64,000 nt of DNA from assembly GCA_032164295.1 (NCBI GenBank), contig JAJHTX010000013.1:434001-498000 (forward strand). Direction: 5' to 3'. The position numbers and the translations under genes are program-made. This document shows positions 47,800 to 56,905 of this stretch, one piece after another. The stretch is from Inonotus obliquus. Taxonomy: Eukaryota; Basidiomycota; Agaricomycetes; Hymenochaetales; Hymenochaetaceae. Each line of letters starts with the position of its first letter. Position 1 is the first letter of the stretch. The notes beneath the pieces were generated by a model. The model did no database searches. It worked only from the letters and a program-made list of their open reading frames with translations, and was not told the DNA's origin.

Positions 47800-48681
47800 A
47801 TGCAACATCAACGACGTAGTAACGGTCGAAGCAACCTACCAAGAGGTCCACGCAACGACACACAGGAACAGCCAGAACGTTGAGGCAACAATCGAAACGC
47901 AAGACAAGCACGAGAGTTGACAAGGGAATACGAAACCCTAGCAAGGATTGCGACACTCGAAAGACAAGTGATCGCACAACACAACAGACAAGAGTTATTG
48001 GAGATCCACGAGGAACAACGTCAAATCGAAATCGACGAAATCAAATTCTTAACGAGAAGAATTATAGCAGCCGTCGAAGGACTCCAAGACAACGTTATCG
48101 CAGGAAGCACGCCAGCAAACTTACAGAGGTCTAATCTCCAGACAGAGCAAACCGCTACAGGAGACGGAGTTACAGTATCTGGACTAGCCAAGGATCTCGA
48201 GGAATTCGAGCAATCGACAAGACACCGGTTCTTCGTCGAACGAACGTTAATCAACGGTCTCGTCGATAGAACAAATCAGCTAGAAGAGCAGAACAAGAAG
48301 CTCGACAACCAGTACCAACAACTCACAGAGTTAATCGGAAACATCCAGAGAGAACACATCGAAACAACTCAACGCATTCAAGAGACACGCAACGAAATCC
48401 AAAGGTCATTGGAAAGTAACGAATCAATAGACTCAGGCGAAACGCACATCGAACAGTTCACCTTCATTCCACGTGAACAGATCGAGGAAGTCTTGACAAG
48501 GATCCGTAACTTGACATTGGAAGAAGAAACCGCGACAGTATCAAGCGGCGTACAGACAAGCGTACCAATCGTTGAAACATTCGAGACAACTCTATTACCG
48601 ATCAGACCACCTCGCGTAGTAGCATTTACCGACAATGGCAACACCTCCAACACCAGATCAACTACAAGCTCGGATCAATGA
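47800..48681 (+). CDS. Pre-gag coiled-coil frame of element A
   Basis: Open frame ending at TGA 48679-48681 and overlapping the gag start by 47 bases (gag is in the +1 frame). ATG 47800 is in frame but is followed by TGA at 47881-47883 (CGT TGA GGC); from there to the end, over 260 codons, there is no methionine codon. The product would be a long coiled coil (ARIATLERQVIAQHNRQELL; LVDRTNQLEEQNKKLDNQYQ; IQREHIETTQRIQETRNEIQ) with a Ser/Thr-rich end. Element B has a similar frame at the same place. Translation could start at a non-AUG codon, read through the TGA, or begin on a spliced exon; or the TGA is a simple disabling change. Function unknown. Confidence 0.5.
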
Positions 48682-49750
48682 GCTTACCAGTCGAATGGCA
48701 AGATTGTTGATCAAACTACCAAAGTTTCTAGGCGCACGAGACGAAAGTATCGATCAATGGGTAGACAGGAGTGTGGCGAAATTAGTGTCAAACGGAATTA
48801 AGGACGAGAAGGAAATTGCGAACGCGCTATTCCTAGCTATCGAGGGAGATGCATTCAATTGGTTCCTCGAAAAGCAACTCACCGTATCATTCGACGCTAC
48901 CACCGGAGCACTCAAGAGCTTACCTACCGTCGTAGATGCAGCAGGAGCGGTTGCGAAACCTCCTACCGCTATGTTCGCATCACTCAGGGATATGATTCAA
49001 TTCATTCGTACCAAAGCAGGCAAAACCGTTCCACAAGAACTCGAGGCCCTGAACAAGATATTCAATATCAAACAGGCCAGCAAACCTATCGAGAGTTACA
49101 ATCACGCGTTCAGGCAACTACGAACGAAGATTGCAAGCACAGTGGACGAGAATACGATCAAGCACTGCTACATCAAAGGATTGGATCAATGGCTTATCAA
49201 TCGCGTACTCGCACACGACATGGAAGCATTCACGAAATTCAGTTACGAAGAATGGATGGCAATAACGGAGCAATATGCAGTCATGAACAAGACAAAGGCT
49301 CAGCTCACGCAAGGAACATATCAACCACGGTATTCATTTCATGGACAACCGAGGTACGAGCAGCCTACGAGACTAGAAAGGGATCCGAACGCAATAGACA
49401 TCGATGCAATCCGAGGCTTGCCGAAGAAGGGATCATCAGGATGTTACAATTGCGGAAGACAGGGTCACTATGCAAGCAAATGCCCCGAACCAAGAAGATC
49501 ACCTACGTCTAAAGAAGCACTAGGTAATCACCGCCAACATCGTCGACCAAACACGTCTAAAGGAGCACGTGGAAGATCGGCGAAGCATCACAAGAAGAAT
49601 AGAAGAACCATGCACGCAAGAATTCAAGAAGCCGAATCCGAGGAAGAAGAAGACGACAATCATACGAACAAGCGAAACGTCAATCCCAAACCACGCGACC
49701 AGAAGCCTAACAAAGGAAAGGCTAAGGCACAAGGTCAGGGAAAAGACTAG
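48635..49750 (+). CDS. Gag polyprotein of element A
   Basis: 371 residues from ATG 48635. Capsid-like part: LIKLPKFLGARDESIDQWVD, NALFLAIEGDAFNWFLEKQL, QELEALNKIFNIKQASKPIE. A nucleocapsid zinc knuckle CYNCGRQGHYASKC (C-x2-C-x4-H-x4-C, about residues 269-282) follows, then a basic tail and an acidic patch (ESEEEEDD). The last bases before the stop (49738-49744) form a slippery heptamer that would connect gag to pol by a -1 shift. Confidence 0.92.
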   Translation: MATPPTPDQLQARINELTSRMARLLIKLPKFLGARDESIDQWVDRSVAKLVSNGIKDEKEIANALFLAIEGDAFNWFLEKQLTVSFDATTGALKSLPTVVDAAGAVAKPPTAMFASLRDMIQFIRTKAGKTVPQELEALNKIFNIKQASKPIESYNHAFRQLRTKIASTVDENTIKHCYIKGLDQWLINRVLAHDMEAFTKFSYEEWMAITEQYAVMNKTKAQLTQGTYQPRYSFHGQPRYEQPTRLERDPNAIDIDAIRGLPKKGSSGCYNCGRQGHYASKCPEPRRSPTSKEALGNHRQHRRPNTSKGARGRSAKHHKKNRRTMHARIQEAESEEEEDDNHTNKRNVNPKPRDQKPNKGKAKAQGQGKD

Positions 49751-49780
49751 CACCTCCGCTCAAGACTGCGAAGCGAGAGG
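49738..49780 (+). promoter_or_regulatory. Predicted -1 ribosomal frameshift signal, gag/pol of element A
   Basis: Slippery heptamer G GGA AAA (49738-49744) in the gag frame, 8-base spacer, then a hairpin: CCTCCGCT (49753-49760) pairs with AGCG and GAGG (49772-49780, one bulged A) around an 11-base loop. The gag stop TAG is at 49748. A -1 slip enters a frame that is open through to the pol ATG at 49801 and beyond. Confidence 0.7.
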
Positions 49781-49800
49781 GTAAGAAGGATTGCGAAGAA

Positions 49801-52800
49801 ATGTACAGTAAAGGATTACCGACATATGCATTACACCCAAGATTGCCTATCAGGATTCTTGTGGGAACGCAAACCTTAGCAGTCAAAGCACTTATCGACT
49901 CAGGAGCAACATGCAGTACTATTCATCCGGAGTTAGTACGAAAGCATGACTTACCAAGACGAACGCTATCACAACCTAGACCGTTGCGAAATGCAGATGG
50001 AACAGCAAACCGAAAAGGAGCAATCAAGTACGAAGTGGACGCACTTATATTTGACGGAATCAAGCCCATCGGTCAAACTCTGGCAGTCGCACATACGGGA
50101 ACGGATCAGATCATACTAGGCATCGATTATTTGGGCAAGGCCAACCCGATCATCGATTGGAAGGAACAAGTCATGGAAGGAAATGGACAAACGATACCAT
50201 TTGAGCTCAGTATCGTTCGAGCAGAGTCGACAAGCAAGAAACGGAAACGAAAACGGAAAAGTACAAACCGTAATCGTAGAGGCAGAACCAATAAGCCCTC
50301 ACCGCGTTCAGGCAGCACCAATAAGACCGAACGGCGGGGTAGCAATGGCAATAAGTCTACGAAAGGCAGAGTCAATAAGACCTTACGATCGAACCAGAGT
50401 AGCAATGGCAATAAGGCTACACGAAACGACCCAAGCGTCAACAAACCAAAGGGAAATCTGGTAACCGACAAGCGCAAATCGGTAGACGATCAGGAGAACA
50501 GTTGTAATCGCGAACAACGAAGGAAAGCTAGGCCCAATCAAATAGGAGAGGCGACTAGTCAGGAGCGACCATCCTGGTACGGGAATGAAAGAGCCATTAC
50601 CCAAGACGAAGGCACGAAGACATCGAAAGCTCTATACAAGACAGAGAAACGAAAGGTTCCACAAGTAGATCAACGATCGCAGCATGGCAGTAGCAATAAG
50701 ACCAAGCAGGCACAAGGCAGTCGCAATAAGACCTTGAAGAGTCGAGACGATCAACGACCGAAACAACAAGGCATTGGCAATAAGCCCTTGAACAGCCAAC
50801 GCAGTACCAATAAGACGTTGCCGTTGGATAGTAAATCACCTGTTACGCGCAAGACAGCCTATGGCAGGAAGACGAAAGCTAAAGCTACGAAGAGCCCTGG
50901 ATCCGGCTCATCTGACAACTCAGAAACCGACAGCGATAGCGACAACGATAGTGGAATATGGATTAGGCCAGACCTCAACACGAAGGAAAGGCAAAGGGAC
51001 GACCACCCTAGAGAAGGCAGAAACCGAAGCGAAAGCCGATCGACGAGAAACGAAACAAGGAACGTTTCACCACCGAGAATTAGACCACGATCAGGAAGTC
51101 AATTCAGCAATGCTCCAAGGAAGAGAGCACGGACGCCAGAAGGTGAACGAACGTCGAACGCACCAAGACAAAGCAGCGCCAATAAGACTTTGCAGTCTAG
51201 TCAGAGCATTGGCAATAAGACTCGACAGGACTGGGCAGTACCAATAAGGCCCGAAGACGAATCAAGATCGCCTATATCAAGATTCGAGAATGAACAGGCA
51301 GAAAGACCTGACACACGAGTACAAAGTCAAGGCAGTCGCAATAAGCCCTTGCAACCGAGTACGACATCGCTAGGAAAGCGAAGACAAGAGTCACCGTCAG
51401 TCGAACGGAAGACAACGAAACCACGAGTAGTCAAGGAAGACCCTACATTCAAGTATTGGAAAGGTTATCTTCGAGAAGGAGAAGAAGCCGTAGGAAACTT
51501 TGATCCGAAAGGCACATGGATTATGCCACAAAAGGAACGATTCGAAGACAAACCGATACTAGGACATCGGCGAAGACAGTCTATCGATAGTACAGGAAGT
51601 ACACGAACACGAAGCCCCGCACCGAAACGAACAAGGTGGGAGCACACGGATCAAGACGAAGTTATGGACGAACTGCAAGAACCAGGAGGAACCCAACCTC
51701 AAGAAGAAATGCATATCGAACGTATGGTAACCAACGAACCATCACCTATTCAGCAGCGAATAGCGTATCTCGCCACCGAGGCTCGAGGTAAATCAAAACC
51801 CTTACTGCAGAAGGAGGATCTCGCAGAAATGTTTGAGATCAAACGAAATTGGTCACCAAATACGAATCGACAGCATCGCCAAGAGAAGCAACCATTGAAC
51901 AAGGTTAGCTCAGTAGCGCAGCAATACTCGCAGCAGAAAGCAGCAGCAGAGGGATTGCTAGACACGCAGAAACGAGATTGGCGCAAACTGCTACCAAGGC
52001 AGATAGCAGACTATGCAGACGTATTCGATCCAGACAGGGCAAGACGACTACCAAGACATACGAAGTATGACATGGTCATACACCTCGATGAGAAGGAACC
52101 GTTACCGAAACCACGACCTATTATCAAGCTCACGCCAGTCGAACAGGAAGCACTGGACAACCACGTAGATGAGCTGATGAAGAAAGGATGGATTACCAAG
52201 GTCGAACCACACGAACCATGCCCAGTAGCATCACCCGTATTCTTTGTTGGAAAGAAGGACGGAGGGGCAAGAGTAGTAACGGACTATCGAGCGATAAACC
52301 AAATCACGATACCAGACCCGTACCCGATTCCAATCATGAATGGGTTACCAGACAAGTTGGCAGGCAACAATTACTTCTTCACATTGGACATGCGGTCCGG
52401 ATACCACAACTTGCGTATCAAGGAAGGAGATGAATGGAAAGCGGCATTCCGAGTCGGCAACACGATCTACAAGCCACTCGTTATGATGTTCGGAATGAAG
52501 AACTCACCCGCAATATTCCAACGATTCATGAACGACAACTTTGAGCAATGGCTACGAAGTCAGGAGATACTTATCTACCTGGACGACATCATTGGAAAGG
52601 CAAAGACTGAGGAAGAACACTGGAAACTCCTACGAGCAGTCTTGAAGAAATGCCGAGAACTCGATATCTACTTGAAGATCGAGAAGTGCCATTTCCTACA
52701 GAAGAAGCTAGACTACCTAGGCTTCATAGTGGGCGACAAGGGAGTACAAATGGACCCGTACAAACTCAAAGCAATCGCAGAATGGCCTACACCAACGACG

Positions 52801-54420
52801 AAACGGGAGATCAGGAAGTTCCAAGGATTTTGCAACTTCTATCGAAGATTTGTGAAGAACTATGCAGAGCGCATACACCCGATTAACGAACTCACCAAGA
52901 AGGATAGGAAGTTCGTATGGACAACTGAATGTCAGCAAGCATTCGAGGACATCAAGCAAGCGTTTCAAACGGAAATAACGCTAGGTTATCCAAACCACGA
53001 TAAACCATTCATCCTCGAAACAGATGCATCGAAATTTGCGATCGGAGCTTTACTCCAACAAGAAGACGACAAGGGCGAACTACGACCGTTAGCCACAATG
53101 TCGAAGCAGTTGTCAGGAGCACAACTCAACTGGCCAGTTCACGAAAAGGAGATGTTCGCAATTGTTCATTCACTGAACGAATGGAGACACTTGCTTGAAG
53201 GAACGAAACATCCTTTTATCATTCGAATGGATCACAAGAACCTGCAATGGTTCATGACAGGACAGAACCTATCTGAGAAGCTGAAACGATGGATGCTAAA
53301 GCTATCCCAGTTTAACTTCAAGATGATACATTGGCCAGGCAAGGAGAACAAAGCCGACGCACTATCAAGGCGAACCGATTACGAAATCGGCAAAGACACA
53401 GAGAAGATCACTATGCTACCAGCAGACCGCATACAGCAGCAAACGTTGAAACGAACGGAAGTCGCAGGACTATACGAGTTGAAAACTACGTCAGTCAGGA
53501 TCACGGACCCGATACTTCGAACTATTCGAAAGGACTATGCGACAAAGGAGGCACAAACCGAATGGAACGTCATACGGAATACGAAAGACAGAAGCCACAC
53601 CTACACGGATGGAACTCGTTATGTAGATGGAAAGTTATGGATCCCGCCGAACGCCAACCTACGAAGTCTACTAATGCGAAGGCACCATGACCACACAACT
53701 GCAGGCCATCCCGGAGTAGCCAAAACCACTGAGCTTCTGGAGAGACGATACTATTGGCCAAACCTTCGATCGGACGTCCGAGACTATGTAACAACTTGCG
53801 ACGCATGTCAGCGATCAAAGCCTCTTCGGCAAAATCGCGAGCCACCGATTCAACCGATATCCCCACCTGAAAGGCCATGGGAAGCCATTTCCTGTGACCT
53901 GGTTACAGACCTACCAGTCAGTACCGAGGGATATGACACCATACTGGTTGTTGTGGATAGACTTACCAAGATGGGGAGGTTCATCCCTATGACGGGTGTA
54001 CCGAATGCCAAACGCATTGCACAGATGTTCATCCAAAACATCTTCAAGCATTATGGGACCCCAAAGGTTGTACTCTCCGACAGAGGAAGCAACTTCACGG
54101 CGCAGTTTTTGAAGGAGTTCTGCCGACTCCTCGAAATCGATTGGAAAACTAGCACCGCGTATCACCCACAAACCGATGGTCAAACAGAGCGACTGAACCA
54201 AACAATGGAACAGTACTTACGCTGCTATGTGTCCTACCGACAGACAGATTGGGCACATTACTTGGATCTCGCAGAATTCGCCTATAACAACAGACAGCAT
54301 TCAGCAACACGTCAATCACCATTCTACACGTTGTACGGATGGAATCCAACAACTGACTTTGCCAGTCACGATGAAAGCAACGTCCCAGAAGCACAAGATT
54401 ACCGAGAGGAGCTTCAATAA
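49801..54420 (+). CDS. Pol polyprotein of element A (protease, RT, RNase H, integrase)
   Basis: 1539 codons from ATG 49801; the frame is also open upstream into the end of gag. Protease active site LIDSGATCST at residues 31-40. Residues about 140-560 are a long basic, disordered insert full of Asn-Lys repeats, unusual for pol. Reverse transcriptase spans about 770-1000 (KKDGGARVVTDYRAIN, TLDMRSGYHNLRI, YLDD at 926-929). RNase H starts near 1070 (FILETDASKFAIGALL). Integrase has the zinc motif with HHDH..GHPG and CDACQ (about 1295-1340) and D1366, D1427, E1463 with the D-x35-E spacing. The frame ends at TAA 54418-54420, after which the same frame stays open for the integrase C-terminus and chromodomain (next entry). 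All catalytic residues are present. Confidence 0.93.
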   Translation: MYSKGLPTYALHPRLPIRILVGTQTLAVKALIDSGATCSTIHPELVRKHDLPRRTLSQPRPLRNADGTANRKGAIKYEVDALIFDGIKPIGQTLAVAHTGTDQIILGIDYLGKANPIIDWKEQVMEGNGQTIPFELSIVRAESTSKKRKRKRKSTNRNRRGRTNKPSPRSGSTNKTERRGSNGNKSTKGRVNKTLRSNQSSNGNKATRNDPSVNKPKGNLVTDKRKSVDDQENSCNREQRRKARPNQIGEATSQERPSWYGNERAITQDEGTKTSKALYKTEKRKVPQVDQRSQHGSSNKTKQAQGSRNKTLKSRDDQRPKQQGIGNKPLNSQRSTNKTLPLDSKSPVTRKTAYGRKTKAKATKSPGSGSSDNSETDSDSDNDSGIWIRPDLNTKERQRDDHPREGRNRSESRSTRNETRNVSPPRIRPRSGSQFSNAPRKRARTPEGERTSNAPRQSSANKTLQSSQSIGNKTRQDWAVPIRPEDESRSPISRFENEQAERPDTRVQSQGSRNKPLQPSTTSLGKRRQESPSVERKTTKPRVVKEDPTFKYWKGYLREGEEAVGNFDPKGTWIMPQKERFEDKPILGHRRRQSIDSTGSTRTRSPAPKRTRWEHTDQDEVMDELQEPGGTQPQEEMHIERMVTNEPSPIQQRIAYLATEARGKSKPLLQKEDLAEMFEIKRNWSPNTNRQHRQEKQPLNKVSSVAQQYSQQKAAAEGLLDTQKRDWRKLLPRQIADYADVFDPDRARRLPRHTKYDMVIHLDEKEPLPKPRPIIKLTPVEQEALDNHVDELMKKGWITKVEPHEPCPVASPVFFVGKKDGGARVVTDYRAINQITIPDPYPIPIMNGLPDKLAGNNYFFTLDMRSGYHNLRIKEGDEWKAAFRVGNTIYKPLVMMFGMKNSPAIFQRFMNDNFEQWLRSQEILIYLDDIIGKAKTEEEHWKLLRAVLKKCRELDIYLKIEKCHFLQKKLDYLGFIVGDKGVQMDPYKLKAIAEWPTPTTKREIRKFQGFCNFYRRFVKNYAERIHPINELTKKDRKFVWTTECQQAFEDIKQAFQTEITLGYPNHDKPFILETDASKFAIGALLQQEDDKGELRPLATMSKQLSGAQLNWPVHEKEMFAIVHSLNEWRHLLEGTKHPFIIRMDHKNLQWFMTGQNLSEKLKRWMLKLSQFNFKMIHWPGKENKADALSRRTDYEIGKDTEKITMLPADRIQQQTLKRTEVAGLYELKTTSVRITDPILRTIRKDYATKEAQTEWNVIRNTKDRSHTYTDGTRYVDGKLWIPPNANLRSLLMRRHHDHTTAGHPGVAKTTELLERRYYWPNLRSDVRDYVTTCDACQRSKPLRQNREPPIQPISPPERPWEAISCDLVTDLPVSTEGYDTILVVVDRLTKMGRFIPMTGVPNAKRIAQMFIQNIFKHYGTPKVVLSDRGSNFTAQFLKEFCRLLEIDWKTSTAYHPQTDGQTERLNQTMEQYLRCYVSYRQTDWAHYLDLAEFAYNNRQHSATRQSPFYTLYGWNPTTDFASHDESNVPEAQDYREELQ

Positions 54421-55152
54421 GCGCAGCGACAAGCCTATGCAAGCATTAAGCAGGCTAACGAAGCGATGAAGTTATATGCAGACTTACATCGAGGGAAGCT
54501 ACCAGATTATCGACCTGGAGACGAAGTGATGTTGGATATGAAGAACTTAGCAAGACTCGAACCGACGAAGAAACTAGCCATGAAATGGGCAGGGCCTTAT
54601 AAAGTCGACAAGGCCGTGGGGAAGGTTTCATTTCGACTGAAACTTCCTGAAACAATGGCAATTCACCCAGTATTTCATGCGAGTCTATTGAAGCCATACA
54701 AGCGGAAAGAATTCCCAGGACGTAAGCAACTTACGGAACCACCACCAGTAGAAGTGGAAGGCGCAGCCGAATACGAAGTCGAAGCAGTTCAAGATACCAG
54801 ACTGCGGCGCAGCAAGGTGCAATACCTAGTCAGATGGAAAGGCTATGCAGAAACAACATGGGAACCGCTGGAGAACCTGAAGCACACGTACAAGCTAGTT
54901 GAGGACTTCCACAAGAAGTACCCTCAGGCGCAGAAGCCACGGAACCTTACGCAATGGTTATCCGCGAGGCGCCGGAATAGGAAACAAACGAGTCACGAGG
55001 ACACGGAAGAATCCTCCGACGGATCAGAAGGATCGACGTCAGACTCAGAAGGTAATACTGATACCGAAAGCACAGTATCAGAAGACAGTCAACGCAGCAT
55101 GCGCAGTCGAGGAAGGACTACGCGCAGCAGCAGACGACTACGCCCGCAGTAG
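54421..55152 (+). CDS. Integrase C-terminus with chromodomain (after in-frame TAA)
   Basis: Same frame as pol, separated from it only by the single TAA at 54418. It begins AQRQAYASIKQANEAMKLYA, has the integrase C-terminal SH3-like part (YRPGDEVMLDMKNL; GPYKVDKAVGKVSFRLKLP; HPVFHASLLKPYK, the GPY/F module), then a chromodomain YEVEAVQDTRLRRSKVQYLV with WKGYAETTWEPLENL, which targets such elements to methylated histone H3 chromatin. The acidic, Ser-rich end finishes in an Arg/Ser tail. Either the TAA disables this copy, or it is read through. An ATG lies at 54466. Confidence 0.85.
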   Translation, partial: AQRQAYASIKQANEAMKLYADLHRGKLPDYRPGDEVMLDMKNLARLEPTKKLAMKWAGPYKVDKAVGKVSFRLKLPETMAIHPVFHASLLKPYKRKEFPGRKQLTEPPPVEVEGAAEYEVEAVQDTRLRRSKVQYLVRWKGYAETTWEPLENLKHTYKLVEDFHKKYPQAQKPRNLTQWLSARRRNRKQTSHEDTEESSDGSEGSTSDSEGNTDTESTVSEDSQRSMRSRGRTTRSSRRLRPQ

Positions 55153-55464
55153 GCATAACTGCGGCACAGCAAGTAGTACTCATCTGCAGCTGATCACAGA
55201 AGATCGCAGCAGATGATGACATTCTCGCAGCAATGCTTGAGAATTTACGAAGTCACGACGAGTCATGAACAGTCACGAACGAACGAGAGACACTGCGGCA
55301 CAGTATACGCAGTAGAGGTCAAGTCATATCGAAAACAACTGGACCGATCACCCAGTCATACGCAGTAACGACACAAAGCTATAAGAACAAGCAGTAACGA
55401 CCTATGAACGGCACCAACGCCAGAAACAACTCTCATTCGACACGAAACAAGTATACATTTCGAA

Positions 55465-56481
55465 ATGCCACTACTCGAAACACTTGCAGAAGTACAGCAT
55501 GCGCAACTCAATGTCACAGAAGTCGACATACAGTCACGACCCGACAAATATCAATGGCCACAGCTAGACGACAGGGAGAACACCGAGATGTTATGGGATG
55601 ACATCATACCCTCGAACGTCGGCAGATATTTCGACGATTTCATGGACAAGATCAGCATGGCACATCAGCGCGGCATGGGATACAATATGCTGCTAATGCC
55701 ACCGATATTCTTTGGATCTTGGTTTGCCATGACTACAGAAGCTTACAATTCAGTGAGAAGACTCAATGACGACGCTTACATCGCATATGCTCTAGATCTC
55801 AGCACAGCGATTCTATCGTATCAACCGTTGCTGTTGTCACAAACGGAAACAGTCAGCAATTGCGTCGCATTACTCTATGCAGCAACGAGGATCTGTGCAT
55901 ATCGAGTCGAGCTCACAGAAGCATTCGAACACAAGGTCATGCGATGGTCGCTTATCCACTGTATCACAGCCAAAGAACGCGACTACATCGAGTACATCGC
56001 GCAGCAGCAAATTCAATATGCACGACTCAAGAGACGTTTCTACTCTACGATCAACATACTTAGGCAAACATGGGAACGAACAAAGGCACCAGGAAGATCT
56101 ATCCCATGGGACACACCTCATCGAGACTTACCATACTTGGAGGCGTGGAAACTGATCGAGAACGAAGAAACGGAACGCCGCAACAAAGCGAAAGAAGCAG
56201 CGGAAGGATTATGGGAGAACCCTCCGGACAAACTAGACCAATCTATTTGTTGGCCTTACGACGAGGACTACCTCCAGGCACTCAACAGTGCGGAATACCG
56301 CCTTAGATACACCCTAGGCGCAGTACTACATCCTAAAGATAGTAGCTGGTTCACGGACGTATATCAATATCCGCAGAAGCTACAATCCCGGAAACCCGAG
56401 GACGAGACATCCAATAGTCGCAAGAGATCCCACGATGACACAGAAGAATTCGATCTAGCGCCGACAGATGACGAAGCATAA
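55465..56481 (+). CDS. Post-pol ORF 1 of element A, unknown function
   Basis: 338 codons from ATG 55465, 312 bases after the pol stop. No known domain recognised. The start is acidic/polar (LLETLAEVQHAQLNVTEVD), followed by MLWDDIIPSNVGRYFDDFMD, a moderately hydrophobic patch GMGYNMLLMPPIFFGSWFAM, and helical stretches with AYALDLSTAILSYQPLLLSQ, TRICAYRVELTEAFEHKVMR and an Arg/Lys/Glu-rich region around 200-250. The tail (RKPEDETSNSRKRSHDD...) has a possible nuclear signal. It has no signal peptide or fusion-peptide features, so a classical envelope protein is unlikely. Codon use matches gag and pol, and the long open frame in a young copy argues for a real product. Confidence 0.6.
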   Translation: MPLLETLAEVQHAQLNVTEVDIQSRPDKYQWPQLDDRENTEMLWDDIIPSNVGRYFDDFMDKISMAHQRGMGYNMLLMPPIFFGSWFAMTTEAYNSVRRLNDDAYIAYALDLSTAILSYQPLLLSQTETVSNCVALLYAATRICAYRVELTEAFEHKVMRWSLIHCITAKERDYIEYIAQQQIQYARLKRRFYSTINILRQTWERTKAPGRSIPWDTPHRDLPYLEAWKLIENEETERRNKAKEAAEGLWENPPDKLDQSICWPYDEDYLQALNSAEYRLRYTLGAVLHPKDSSWFTDVYQYPQKLQSRKPEDETSNSRKRSHDDTEEFDLAPTDDEA

Positions 56482-56820
56482 CTATGCAACTCATTCTTCT
56501 ATGGTATTTATTGACAGAACAACACATGCGCACCCCATGGTATCTATTCAACATTATGCAACCCGAAATCCCCTATGGTATTTATGAATGCCAAGTCAAC
56601 TGCGCACATACATCGAAGAATCACGGGACTATTACGAAGCGACTACGGGCAAGATAATTCGTACACGAATGACAGGATATGGGAAATCCGCAGCACGACA
56701 ATAATAGAGTGCGACAGCGAAGCACAGATCGCAGCAAGACAATTGAAAACCGCAGCAACCGCAGCACGGTGAACCCGGGGAAGACTAGAACAGAGTCACG
56801 AAGGGTACAAGTTGGAAACG

Positions 56821-56830
56821 CATAAATAGA
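56821..56830 (+). promoter_or_regulatory. Internal TATA-like box before post-pol ORF 2
   Basis: CATAAATAGA, close in sequence to the LTR box (TATAAATAG), 76 bases before ATG 56906. It could drive a separate short transcript. Inferred from sequence only. Confidence 0.4.
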
Positions 56831-56905
56831 GGCAGGAATCCGACAGGAGAGCCTCAGCTGGAAAAGCACAAGTAGTCTAGAACCACCAATGACATCTCGA
56901 ACACC

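Noticed and set aside
55465..56481. Post-pol ORF 1 as a retroviral envelope gene
   Set aside because: No signal peptide, no cleavage site, no C-terminal anchor; only one mildly hydrophobic patch.
56499..56586. Spaced direct repeats as a CRISPR-like array
   Set aside because: Only three short imperfect units in a eukaryotic retrotransposon; no array structure.
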